A stretch of 64,000 nucleotides of DNA from [Anoxybacillus] calidus (GTDB lineage: Bacteria; Bacillota; Bacilli; Bacillales; Anoxybacillaceae): positions 306,606 to 370,605 of the forward strand of contig NZ_JACDUU010000003.1 in NCBI RefSeq assembly GCF_013760845.1, written 5' to 3'. Below the pieces are notes generated by a model. The model was not told where the DNA came from. It saw only the letters and a list, made by a program, of their open reading frames with translations, and ran no database searches. The position numbers and the translations under genes were made by a program. How positions within the stretch are numbered: position 1 is the stretch's first letter; each line of letters opens with the position of its first letter. Positions 47,339-55,637 of the stretch are shown in pieces.

Positions 47339-48832
47339 ATGTTTACAGTATTAAATCATCTTGATCTAAATTATTTACATGAAGCGTTAGTCATTGGATT
47401 ATTTGAAAAGAATAAGCAACTGGATGGATTGGCAAGAGAAATGAACGAGCTGCTTGATGGACAGCTCATGACTTTGTTAAAGGAAGGGGACATATCCGCA
47501 AAGAAAAAAGCGGTTACAAAAGTACATACGCTTGGGAAAATAAATGTAAAGCGGCTTTATTTTGTCGGCTTGGGAAAAGAAGAGGATCTCACATTTGAAG
47601 TGTTAAGAGAAGCGTTTGGGAAGTTGTTTAAAACGGTGAAAGAAGCAAAATTAACAAAGGTAGCGATTGCACTTGATACGTTCACGAGCGATCAGATTGA
47701 CTATAATGAAGCAGCACATGCTCTTGCCGAAGCGCTACCGCTTGCAACCTATCAGTTTGCAGGCTATAAACAAAAATCAAATGAGCCGGAAAAACGAATT
47801 GAGAAGGTCGTCGTTTATACACAAGGTGATCAGGAAGAAGTTCAAGCTAGTTTAACAGTCGGCTATGTATATGGAAATGCGACGAATTCTGCACGCACAT
47901 TAGTGAACTTGCCAGGCAACATGTTAACAGCTGCTGATTTAGCCAATTATGCAGTAAAGCTCGCGAAGAAGTACGATTTTGAATATGAAGTGCTTGAAAA
48001 AGAAGATATGGAAAAGCTCGGCATGGGTGCGTTTCTTGCGGTTAATAAAGGATCTACGGAGCCGCCGAAAATGATTGTTTTAAAATATCAAGGAAAAGAA
48101 ACTTGGGAAAATGTTATCGGTTTAGTTGGTAAAGGGGTCACATTTGATACAGGCGGTTATTCGCTGAAACCGCGAGAGAGCATGGTTGACATGAAAACGG
48201 ATATGGCAGGGGCTGCAGCTGTCCTTGGAGCAATGGAAATCATCGGTGAGCTTCGTCCTGAACAAAATGTTGTTGCCGTCATTCCTGCAACAGACAATAT
48301 GATAAGTGGTCATGCATTCAAGCCGGATGATGTGATCACGTCAATGAGCGGCAAAACGATTGAAGTCAAAAATACAGATGCTGAAGGAAGACTGATTTTA
48401 GCTGATGCGATTACTTATGCAAAGCATCATGGAGCGAATTACATTATCGATGTGGCTACGTTAACAGGTGGTGTGATTATCGCGTTAGGAAATCACACGA
48501 CTGGAGCAATGACAAATAATGAGCAATTGTTTGAACAATTATTGGAAGCTTCAGCAGAGACGGGAGAATTTATTTGGCGCTTGCCAATTACAGAGAAAGA
48601 TAAAGAACGCGTTCGCAACAGTAAAATTGCTGATCTTAATAACTCTCCAGGACGTGAGGGGCATGCGATTATGGGCGGCGCTTTCTTAGGCGAGTTTGCC
48701 GAAGATACACCTTGGGTTCACCTTGATATTGCCGGTACATCAGTGACATCAAGCGCGCATGATCTTGGACCAGCTGGTGCGACAGGAGTGATGGTGCGTA
48801 CGCTTGCGACATTTGTTGAGCGTTTTGAATAA
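47339..48832 (+). CDS. pepA: Leucyl aminopeptidase PepA
   Basis: M17 family cytosolic aminopeptidase, 497 residues. The C-terminal catalytic domain carries [17 protein letters not shown] (metal-binding Lys and Asp) and the signature [13 protein letters not shown], with [12 protein letters not shown]. It functions as a hexamer releasing N-terminal residues. ATG 47339 is chosen because GGAGG (47326-47330) precedes it by eight bases. It corresponds to B. subtilis yuiE by position. Confidence 0.94.
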   Translation: MFTVLNHLDLNYLHEALVIGLFEKNKQLDGLAREMNELLDGQLMTLLKEGDISAKKKAVTKVHTLGKINVKRLYFVGLGKEEDLTFEVLREAFGKLFKTVKEAKLTKVAIALDTFTSDQIDYNEAAHALAEALPLATYQFAGYKQKSNEPEKRIEKVVVYTQGDQEEVQASLTVGYVYGNATNSARTLVNLPGNMLTAADLANYAVKLAKKYDFEYEVLEKEDMEKLGMGAFLAVNKGSTEPPKMIVLKYQGKETWENVIGLVGKGVTFDTGGYSLKPRESMVDMKTDMAGAAAVLGAMEIIGELRPEQNVVAVIPATDNMISGHAFKPDDVITSMSGKTIEVKNTDAEGRLILADAITYAKHHGANYIIDVATLTGGVIIALGNHTTGAMTNNEQLFEQLLEASAETGEFIWRLPITEKDKERVRNSKIADLNNSPGREGHAIMGGAFLGEFAEDTPWVHLDIAGTSVTSSAHDLGPAGATGVMVRTLATFVERFE

Positions 48833-48843
48833 TTTGGTAGGGG

Positions 48844-48874
48844 AGGCTGTCCGTTTATTCGGATAGCCTTTTTT
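48844..48874 (+). terminator. Terminator after pepA
   Basis: AGGCTGTCCG pairs with CGGATAGCCT (one wobble) around TTTATT, with six T following. Confidence 0.9.
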
Positions 48875-48943
48875 ACAAACAATAAAATGAGATAGTAACA
48901 AAGTTTTTTGTGAAAAATAAAATAAGGTAGTAATAAAATTTTA

Positions 48944-49004
48944 TGTTTAATAAATGTTAAGTTAATGTTAAGTTTTTGTAAATTTTAGCTAAAATAATTG
49001 TAAA
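48944..49004 (+). promoter_or_regulatory. Phased TGTWAA array (PhoP-box-like) and promoter before the phosphate operon
   Basis: TGTTTA at 48944, TGTTAA at 48955 and 48966, TGTAAA at 48977 and again at 48999: spacings of 11, 11, 11 and 22 bases. These are reverse complements of the TTWACA units bound by Bacillus PhoP. The last unit overlaps TTGTAA (48998), which with TAAAAT at 49020 (16-base spacer) could be the promoter. The CTATATA/TATATAG palindrome near 49045 is a further unexplained element. Confidence 0.6.
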
Positions 49005-49081
49005 TTCGACATATCTTGATAAAATAGGACAGGTGGCTCTTTTTTCTATATATTTTATATAGTATAAATGGGGGTTTTCAT

Positions 49082-49702
49082 ATGATTTTTTCGCCAAAAA
49101 AAGACGTGTTTTTTGATTTATTATTTACTATTTCGGAAAATGTCAAAGAATCAGCACAGTATTTTGTTGAGTACAAAATTAACAACTTAAGTGATTTAAA
49201 AGAGTTTGCCCGCGTTATGAAGGAATATGAAAAGAAAGGCGACTCTTTTATTCATGAGTTAGTTGTTGCCCTTAACAAAACGTTTATCACACCGATTGAA
49301 CGTGAAGATATTCACCAATTAGCAATGAAAATGGATGATGTGTTAGATGGTCTAGAACAGTGTGCAGCTCGTTTTGAAATGTTTTCTTTTACAGACATTG
49401 ATGATCATATGGCGAAGTTTTTCAATAATATTTACCAAAGCACAATTGAAATCTCTGAAGCTTTAAAGCTTTTAGCGAACAAAAAACTGCTCGATATGAG
49501 AGCGCATGCGATTAAAATTAAAGATTATGAATCAAAATGCGATGAAATTTTACGTGCATCGATTAAAAACTTATTTGTAACGCAAAAAGATCCAATTAAA
49601 CTCATTCAGTATAAAGAATTGTACGAAATGCTTGAGGAGATCGCTGACAGCTGTGAGGATGTTGCAAATACAATTGAAACGATTATTATGCGTAATGCGT
49701 AA
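49082..49702 (+). CDS. DUF47 (PhoU-like) protein, PiT partner
   Basis: A 206-residue helical protein of the DUF47/PhoU-like family (YkaA in B. subtilis). Features include KEYEKKGDSFIHELVVALNK, TPIEREDIHQLAMKMDDVLD and KDYESKCDEILR, the repeated metal-binding-like ExxxD helices. Members sit directly before a PiT permease and probably regulate it or handle phosphate. ATG follows TGGGGGTTTTC. The pit gene starts 17 bases after the stop. Confidence 0.88.
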   Translation: MIFSPKKDVFFDLLFTISENVKESAQYFVEYKINNLSDLKEFARVMKEYEKKGDSFIHELVVALNKTFITPIEREDIHQLAMKMDDVLDGLEQCAARFEMFSFTDIDDHMAKFFNNIYQSTIEISEALKLLANKKLLDMRAHAIKIKDYESKCDEILRASIKNLFVTQKDPIKLIQYKELYEMLEEIADSCEDVANTIETIIMRNA

Positions 49703-49719
49703 GGGAGACTATAGAGAGT

Positions 49720-50718
49720 ATGGATACAATCTTAACTCTGACCGTTTTAATTGTTATTTTTGCTTTAGCGTTTGATTTTATTAACGGATTTCATGATACA
49801 GCAAACGCGATTGCAACATCCGTTTCAACAAGAGCGCTAACACCTCGTCAAGCGATTATTTTGGCGGCTGTCATGAACTTTGCCGGTGCCTTAACATTTA
49901 CAGGAGTGGCGAAGACAATTACAAAAGATATTGTTGATCCATTTGCGTTAGAGAACGGTCCTGTTGTGATTTTAGCCGCATTAACGGCAGCGATCGCCTG
50001 GAACTTGATTACGTGGTATTACGGAATTCCGAGCAGTTCTTCACACGCATTAATTGGTTCTATTGCCGGTGCAGCAATTTCGGCTGCCGGTTTCGGAATT
50101 TTAAACTATGAAGGATTTCTTAAAATTTTACAATCGCTTATTATTTCGCCGTTTCTAGCTTTAGCTGTCGGTTTTATTGTTATGAGTCTTTTCCGTATCC
50201 TGTTTAAAAATGCTAATTTAACAAGAACGACAAGAGGATTCCGCATGTTCCAAGTTGTAACAGCAGCGATGCAGGCATACACACATGGAACAAACGATGC
50301 GCAAAAAGCGATGGGAATTATTACAATGGCATTAATTGCAGCCAATTATCATTCAACGACAGATATTCCGGAATGGGTGCGCATTTCTGCAGCTCTTGCT
50401 ATGGGGATTGGAACTTCCATCGGTGGATGGAAAATTATTAAAACAGTTGGCGGTAAAATTATGAAAATTCGCCCTGTTAATGGAGCTGCTGCGGACCTTT
50501 CATCTGCGATGATTATTTTTGCGGCAACTACTTTCCACTTGCCTGTAAGTACTACGCATGTTATTTCATCAGCTATTATGGGTGTTGGTGCAGCGCAGCG
50601 CGTGAAAGGTGTAAAATGGGGAGTAGCACGGCGTATTGTGTTGACATGGATTATTACATTGCCTATTTCTGCACTTATTGCAGGATTTGTTTATCAAGTC
50701 TTAAAACTATTTTTCTAA
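49720..50718 (+). CDS. pit: Low-affinity inorganic phosphate transporter PiT
   Basis: A 332-residue PiT-family transporter with about ten membrane segments. Two inverted signature repeats are visible: FDFINGFHDTANAIATSVST near residue 17 and TAAMQAYTHGTNDAQKAMGI near residue 183. It takes up metal-phosphate with protons. Co-transcribed with the DUF47 gene. A bidirectional terminator separates it from bioY. Confidence 0.93.
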   Translation: MDTILTLTVLIVIFALAFDFINGFHDTANAIATSVSTRALTPRQAIILAAVMNFAGALTFTGVAKTITKDIVDPFALENGPVVILAALTAAIAWNLITWYYGIPSSSSHALIGSIAGAAISAAGFGILNYEGFLKILQSLIISPFLALAVGFIVMSLFRILFKNANLTRTTRGFRMFQVVTAAMQAYTHGTNDAQKAMGIITMALIAANYHSTTDIPEWVRISAALAMGIGTSIGGWKIIKTVGGKIMKIRPVNGAAADLSSAMIIFAATTFHLPVSTTHVISSAIMGVGAAQRVKGVKWGVARRIVLTWIITLPISALIAGFVYQVLKLFF

Positions 50719-50721
50719 CAT

Positions 50722-50759
50722 ATAAAAAGTGCATGTCGTTTACGACATGCACTTTTTAT
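50722..50759. terminator. Bidirectional terminator between pit and bioY
   Basis: A perfect 17-bp stem ATAAAAAGTGCATGTCG/CGACATGCACTTTTTAT with a TTTA loop. T and A runs on both strands suit termination from either side. Confidence 0.9.
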
Positions 50760-50760
50760 G

Positions 50761-51366
50761 TTAAGCGGTGCGGCGTGTATAAGAAGACGTTTTTTGCAAT
50801 GAGAAATAAATGCGTGGTGCAATCATTCCAGCAACAACGGATAAAATAATGTCTTTTGGAAGCGGGGCAAGCATCCAACTCCAGACAAGAGAATAAGAAA
50901 ATCCTTCTGGTGCTTGAGCCCAAAATTTAAATGCGAAATACATCCAGTTTGTACCGACGACATAGTTAATAACCATACCGATTAATGTGGCAGTGATAAA
51001 GCGAGCAATAGAAGGATTTCCGTCGCTTTTTTCAATGACAAGTCCTGTAACGTATGCGGCAAGAATAAAAGATAAAATAAAACCAAATGTCGGGCGGACA
51101 ATCATGCCGAAACCGCCAGAAAATTGGGCGAATACTGGCGCACCGATTAAACCGACTAACATATAAACCGTCATTGCTAAAGTCCCTAGACGACGGCCTA
51201 AAAGAGCTCCTGCTAGCACGCAGAAAAATGTTTGAAGTGTAATTGGTACACCGCCGATAACTAAAAATGGTGCCCATGATGTAATATTTGCACCAATTGC
51301 CATTAACGCGACAAACATTCCGATTAAAGTAAGGTCAAGTGCACGGAATCTTGGTTGATGAGACAT
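50761..51366 (-). CDS. bioY: Biotin transporter substrate-specificity protein BioY
   Basis: A 201-residue S component of an ECF biotin transporter with six hydrophobic segments. GGVPITLQTFFCVLAGALLG and the later GGFGMIVRPTFGFILSF are conserved BioY sequences around the biotin site. It works with a shared EcfA/EcfT module encoded elsewhere. AGAGGTG precedes the ATG, and a BirA-type operator overlaps this site. Corresponds by position to B. subtilis yuiG. Confidence 0.93.
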   Translation of the reverse strand: MSHQPRFRALDLTLIGMFVALMAIGANITSWAPFLVIGGVPITLQTFFCVLAGALLGRRLGTLAMTVYMLVGLIGAPVFAQFSGGFGMIVRPTFGFILSFILAAYVTGLVIEKSDGNPSIARFITATLIGMVINYVVGTNWMYFAFKFWAQAPEGFSYSLVWSWMLAPLPKDIILSVVAGMIAPRIYFSLQKTSSYTRRTA

Positions 51367-51367
51367 A

Positions 51368-51397
51368 TGTTAACACCTCTGCTATATGTAGTTAACA
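51368..51397 (-). promoter_or_regulatory. BirA-type operator before bioY
   Basis: TGTTAAC, 16 bases, GTTAACA: the inverted repeat recognised by the biotin repressor BirA in Firmicutes. It lies between the promoter -10 and the start codon and covers the ribosome site. Confidence 0.8.
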
Positions 51398-51399
51398 AA

Positions 51400-51428
51400 A
51401 TCGTACCGAATAACGTGAAATATGTCAA
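51400..51428 (-). promoter_or_regulatory. SigA promoter of bioY
   Basis: On the minus strand TTGACA (51428-51423), 17 bases, TACGAT (51405-51400), ending two bases before the operator. A lone GGTTAACA half-site lies further upstream at 51444. Confidence 0.8.
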
Positions 51429-51460
51429 TCTTATTTTTGAAAAGGTTAACAAAAAAGAAA

Positions 51461-51558
51461 GGCAGTCTCATAAAGGGTTATATACTTAAACGGCTGTAAT
51501 TTTTTCATTGATTATAAGTATTACAGCTGAGATTTAACCCTTTGTTTTTGAGACAGCC
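51461..51558 (-). terminator. Nested inverted repeat after the nucleoside transporter gene
   Basis: Outer arms GGCAGTCTCA/TGAGACAGCC, then AAAGGGTTA/TAACCCTTT, then GGCTGTAAT/ATTACAGCT around an AT-rich centre. On the minus strand it is followed by TTTCTTTTTT. The outer TCTCATAA-type arm resembles the hairpin at 53231, suggesting a related repeat. Confidence 0.65.
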
Positions 51559-51592
51559 TATTGAAAGTAAACTATCCGCTGCTTATGAGAGA

Positions 51593-52810
51593 TTATATAA
51601 GCATGCCGGCAATGGCTCCACTCAACATAGAAGCCAATGCTCCAGCGATAAGTGATCTGAATCCTAATTGCGCAATATCTTGTCGACGATTCGGTGCTAA
51701 GCTTCCAAGTCCGCCTAAAAGAGCGGCCAGTGCTGAAATATTTGCGAATCCGCAAAGTGAAAAGCTGATAATCGCAACCGTTTTAGCAGAAAGATTCTCG
51801 ATGTGCGGGGCGAATGAAGAATAGGCAACAAACTCATTTAATATAAGTTTTTGGCCAATAAATCCTCCTGCTGTAATGGCTTCAGACCAAGGAACACCGA
51901 TGGCAAAAGCAAGGGGGGCGAACACATAACCAAGAATAAGTTCTAAAGATAAATTTTTTACACCAAACCAGCTGCCAATTTCCCCAAGAATGCCGTTTAC
52001 TAAAGCAATTAAAGCAATAAATGCAAGAAGCATTGCCCCGATATTGAGAGCGAGCTGCAAGCCGAAGCTGGCACCTCTGGCCGCGGCATCAATGACATTC
52101 GAAGATTCATTATCCGCTTCCATCTTAATTTCCTCATCTGATTTTGTTTCTTCGGTTTCGGGAACAATAATTTTTGCCATAATTAACCCAGCCGGTGCTG
52201 ACATAAAGCTAGCAGCCAACAAATATTCCAGCGGCACACCTAACAAGGAGTAGCCAACAAGAACAGAACCAGAGACAGAAGCAAGTCCACATGTCATCAC
52301 GGAGAACAATTCCGACTGCGTCATTTTGGTGATATAAGGACGAACAACAAGCGGCGCTTCGATTTGTCCGAGAAAAATGTTTGCTGCAGCCGACACCGAC
52401 TCGGCTTTGCGTATCCCTAAAAGCTTAGATAACCCTCCACCGATAATTTGAACAACCCATTGCATAATACCAAGATAATAAAGCACAGAAATAAGCGATG
52501 AAAAGAAAATGACAATAGATAATACGTGAATGGCAAATACGAATGTAATGCCGGATTCTTTCGTAAAAAAGCCGCCGAATAAAAAGTTAATTCCCTCATT
52601 TACGCAGCTGATAATGTTATTCACCTTAAATGTGAACCAATTTAATGCATTTTTTCCTGTTTCCCATTTTAATACAGCGACCGCAAAAATCAGTTGGATC
52701 GCCAAACCTCCTAATACGGGGCGTAATTTGATGGCTTTTCGATTCGTTGATAACAATAAGCCGATGGAAAAAATGATTATAATACCTAATATTCCCCAAA
52801 TATAATTCAT
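51593..52810 (-). CDS. CNT-family nucleoside transporter
   Basis: A 405-residue concentrative nucleoside transporter (NupC/YutK type) with about ten membrane segments. IFLGQIEAPLVVRPYITKMT and MTCGLASVSGSVLVGY are characteristic substrate and ion-binding regions, followed by SFMSAPAGLIMAKI. It imports nucleosides with protons or Na+. B. subtilis has three such genes; I cannot say which this matches. ATG follows GGAGAGAGGG. Confidence 0.9.
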   Translation of the reverse strand: MNYIWGILGIIIIFSIGLLLSTNRKAIKLRPVLGGLAIQLIFAVAVLKWETGKNALNWFTFKVNNIISCVNEGINFLFGGFFTKESGITFVFAIHVLSIVIFFSSLISVLYYLGIMQWVVQIIGGGLSKLLGIRKAESVSAAANIFLGQIEAPLVVRPYITKMTQSELFSVMTCGLASVSGSVLVGYSLLGVPLEYLLAASFMSAPAGLIMAKIIVPETEETKSDEEIKMEADNESSNVIDAAARGASFGLQLALNIGAMLLAFIALIALVNGILGEIGSWFGVKNLSLELILGYVFAPLAFAIGVPWSEAITAGGFIGQKLILNEFVAYSSFAPHIENLSAKTVAIISFSLCGFANISALAALLGGLGSLAPNRRQDIAQLGFRSLIAGALASMLSGAIAGMLI

Positions 52811-53066
52811 GTTTTCCCTCTCTCCTTGCTGCTTACATAAGTTTTTTGATAATTTTCGACAAACATCGTCAAAATCAATATTAAATAAAAAGTATCATTA
52901 ATCAATCGCTCCTGACAATATCAATGATTACAGTTTTAATTTTTTTAATATAGTAAATATTGAGAAGTAACATGAGCGGATAAGCGCGATAGGTGGGTAC
53001 ATATTTTTTTAACGATTGCATAAACTATATTTGCTTAATTTATTACTAGGCTAGTGAGGAATGAGT

Positions 53067-53225
53067 ATGGAACTCGATGAATATGCAAAAGAAATCATGA
53101 GGGCAAGCAAAAGCGGAGCAAATGAAGATATCATTCATGTCAGCAAAAATGATGATGGATACGACTTAAGAGATGCAGGGACTATCGGAAAAAAACAGTC
53201 GATTGATAAAAACGATAATGCCTAA
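53067..53225 (+). CDS. Small acidic/hydrophilic protein of unknown function
   Basis: A 52-residue frame, MELDEYAKEIMRASKSGANE and on to DKNDNA, with no hydrophobic segment. GTGAGGA lies six bases before ATG 53067 (ATG 53061 is in frame upstream). It is followed after five bases by a 20-bp hairpin terminator. Ribosome site, length and terminator together support a real gene. No homologue is recognised. Confidence 0.55.
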   Translation: MELDEYAKEIMRASKSGANEDIIHVSKNDDGYDLRDAGTIGKKQSIDKNDNA

Positions 53226-53230
53226 AGTAT

Positions 53231-53276
53231 AAAGAGGTTGTCTCATAAGGACCTAACCTTATGAGACAGCCTCTTT
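53231..53276. terminator. Twenty-bp bidirectional hairpin
   Basis: AAAGAGGTTGTCTCATAAGG pairs with CCTTATGAGACAGCCTCTTT (one G-U pair) around ACCTAA. It lies between the convergent small gene and the gene at 53279. Confidence 0.85.
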
Positions 53277-53278
53277 CG

Positions 53279-53671
53279 TCATAAAAATGTTTTCCAGCGC
53301 AAAGAGATGGCTAACTTACAGCATTCGATTTGCCCAGCCTTTGACGATAATGTTAGGCGGATGCCGTCAGGATTATAGTAAATATCGACTTTAGACTGAA
53401 TACCAATTGACTCAATTAATTGTTTTACTTCTTTTGTATGGGATTCTTGCGCAGCGGACATTACTTTGAAGGCAAATTCCTTTGATTCAGCTAGCTTTTT
53501 CAAAATGAGGCTTGCATCCTTCATTAGTTTTTGCATAGCGATAATGGATTGATTAAATAATGTAGTGTCAATTGGCGGATATTGGCGATAAGACGTCAAA
53601 GAGAATGCTGGATAAGCATTGTAAAAAGGCTGTTGATATGGCATGGGGGGATATGCGCTATAAAAATACAT
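53279..53671 (-). CDS. Pro/Tyr-rich N-terminus protein, possibly spore-associated
   Basis: A 130-residue protein. The first 35 residues are rich in Tyr, Pro and Phe (MYFYSAYPPMPYQQPFYNAY), as in many spore-coat proteins; the rest is helical then strand-like, ending IECCKLAISLRWKTFL. I do not recognise a family. ATG 53671 follows AAAGGATGG. The coat idea rests on composition alone. Confidence 0.6.
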   Translation of the reverse strand: MYFYSAYPPMPYQQPFYNAYPAFSLTSYRQYPPIDTTLFNQSIIAMQKLMKDASLILKKLAESKEFAFKVMSAAQESHTKEVKQLIESIGIQSKVDIYYNPDGIRLTLSSKAGQIECCKLAISLRWKTFL

Positions 53672-53726
53672 AATCAACCATCCTTTCATTTACAAAATTT
53701 CCTCTATACTATATGCATGAAAAATA

Positions 53727-53765
53727 AAAAAGAGCGCGTTCGCTTGATGAACGCGCTTTTTCTTA
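53727..53765 (-). terminator. Terminator of the ArsB/NhaD-type gene
   Basis: AGCGCGTTC pairs with GAACGCGCT, extended by A/T pairs. On the minus strand CTCTTTTTTATTTTT follows. Confidence 0.85.
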
Positions 53766-53776
53766 GAAAATCGTTC

Positions 53777-55105
53777 CTACATGAGATAACGAATCCAAAT
53801 ATAGGCATGAGAGATAAGCAGAGCAATGAGCGTTAAAGGAGCTCCGATTTTAAGAAAATCAAAATAGCTGAATCCGTGACCTTCACGCGACGCCATTCCT
53901 GCAACAATGACGTTGGCTGATGCCCCGATGAGCGTTCCGTTTCCACCTAAGCAGGCTCCGAGTGCCAATGACCACCATAACACATCGATTTGTGGAGAGT
54001 CAGGGGATAAGCCCATGCCGACTGCCATATCTTGAATAAGCGGAATCATTGTTGCGACAAACGGAATGTTATCAATCGTTGCTGAAGCAATACCGGATAC
54101 CCAAAGAATTAAATAAGAAGCTACGGAAATGTCTCCACCTGTTACTTTTAACGCGTGCTCGGCTAGGCTTTTAATTAAACCGATATCAACAAGTCCACCG
54201 ACCAATGTAAATAAGCCGGCAAAGAAGAAAATCGTTACCCATTCGACAGAAGCAAATACTTCTTCAAGTTCATGCTCTTTAACGCCGATTAACATTAAAA
54301 TAATCGCTCCTGTCATCGCGATAACCGCCGCATCGAGATGAATAACAGAGTGGAAAATGAAACCTAAAATTGTCAATCCTAATACAGTTACCGATTTTTT
54401 TAATAAAACAACATCTTTGATATATTCCTTTTCGTTAATTTGCATTAATTGTTCAATCAATTTTTGATCGGATTTTAGTTGGTTGCGGTATATAAAGTAT
54501 AGAATCGTTACGGTAACAAGCATGATAACGATTACAATAGGTGTTAAATGAAATAGAAAATCATTAAAATCGAGATGTTTGTTCGCTGAGCCAATCATAA
54601 TATTCGGCGGATCTCCGATTAATGTTGCGGTTCCGCCAATATTGGAAAATAATACTTCTGAAATTAAATAAGGTACAGGATTTACACGTAATATTCTTGT
54701 AATGGAAAACGTTACAGGAACGATTAACAATACGGTCGTAACGTTATCAAGAAATGCGGATAACGTAGCTGTTAACAATGATAAGATCACTAAAATCTGA
54801 ATCGGATTTCCTTTTGCCATTTTTGCTGCTTTAATAGCAACATATTGGAAAAAACCAGATTTACTTGTGATGTTGACAAGAATCATCATCCCGATAAGGA
54901 GGGTGATCGTTCCCCACTCAATATGATGTGTATACGCCTTATGTAAATCAACGATGCCGAACCCAATCATGAATGCCGCGCCAAGTAAAGCAATCACAGC
55001 ACGATTGATTTTTTCAGAAATGATGATGGCATAAGTAATTAAAAAGATGCCGATCGCTAGGTAGTACTGGAAGTTCGAAACTTCATTTGTTATTGTTTCA
55101 TGCAA
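53777..55105 (-). CDS. ArsB/NhaD ion-transporter superfamily permease
   Basis: A 442-residue membrane protein with about 11-12 hydrophobic segments. AFLDNVTTVLLIVPVTF, GTATLIGDPPNIMIGSA and IASATIDNIPFVATMIP are the paired hairpin motifs of the ArsB/NhaD (ion transporter) superfamily. The substrate could be an anion, a dicarboxylate or Na+/H+; no ars genes are near. TTG 55105 follows GAAGGGATGAAG. Confidence 0.85.
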   Translation of the reverse strand: MHETITNEVSNFQYYLAIGIFLITYAIIISEKINRAVIALLGAAFMIGFGIVDLHKAYTHHIEWGTITLLIGMMILVNITSKSGFFQYVAIKAAKMAKGNPIQILVILSLLTATLSAFLDNVTTVLLIVPVTFSITRILRVNPVPYLISEVLFSNIGGTATLIGDPPNIMIGSANKHLDFNDFLFHLTPIVIVIMLVTVTILYFIYRNQLKSDQKLIEQLMQINEKEYIKDVVLLKKSVTVLGLTILGFIFHSVIHLDAAVIAMTGAIILMLIGVKEHELEEVFASVEWVTIFFFAGLFTLVGGLVDIGLIKSLAEHALKVTGGDISVASYLILWVSGIASATIDNIPFVATMIPLIQDMAVGMGLSPDSPQIDVLWWSLALGACLGGNGTLIGASANVIVAGMASREGHGFSYFDFLKIGAPLTLIALLISHAYIWIRYLM

Positions 55106-55131
55106 TGGTCTTCATCCCTTCGTTGTTATAA

Positions 55132-55377
55132 TTATTTGGCATTCACTGGACCGCCGTATGATGGACCATTTAATTTGTTTCCATCTTTATGTAGTTCTTT
55201 GAGATAAAATGAGAATTGACGATGATCGCAAGTAAACTCTATTAGGCGGTCAATAAATAATTTGCTTGATGCACGACTAGGAATGGAGGTGTCGACTACT
55301 TCGACATGGATATCTTCTCGTGAGTCATCTTCCTCTAATACAAGTCCTTCTTTTTCGTTCTTCGTTCCTCTAGCCAT
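55132..55377 (-). CDS. Small hypothetical protein, possibly part of a frameshifted gene
   Basis: An 81-residue soluble frame from ATG 55377 (MARGTKNEKEGLVLEEDDSR) ending KLNGPSYGGPVNAK. There is no clear ribosome site. An overlapping upstream frame to 55592 reads protein-like (TKDQLRGYWNKQKPIVDFDS, then NEACRRYASSLLTQLA) and stops just before it. The two could be halves of one gene disrupted by a frameshift. No family recognised. Confidence 0.45.
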   Translation of the reverse strand: MARGTKNEKEGLVLEEDDSREDIHVEVVDTSIPSRASSKLFIDRLIEFTCDHRQFSFYLKELHKDGNKLNGPSYGGPVNAK

Positions 55378-55637
55378 GGTTAAGAATGTGTTGTTCAAGC
55401 TAGCTGTGTGAGGAGTGATGAAGCATATCTTCGGCAAGCTTCATTCATTGTAAGGGAATCAAAGTCTACAATTGGCTTTTGTTTGTTCCAGTAGCCTCTT
55501 AGCTGATCTTTTGTGAAAATGAATATCATAATTTTATGGATAATAACGTTTTTCAACCCCGAACTCCGCCTTTTTACGATAACATATGACATAAATTATA
55601 TTATTTTAAGCGCATCTTCAAATATTATAGGGCACCT

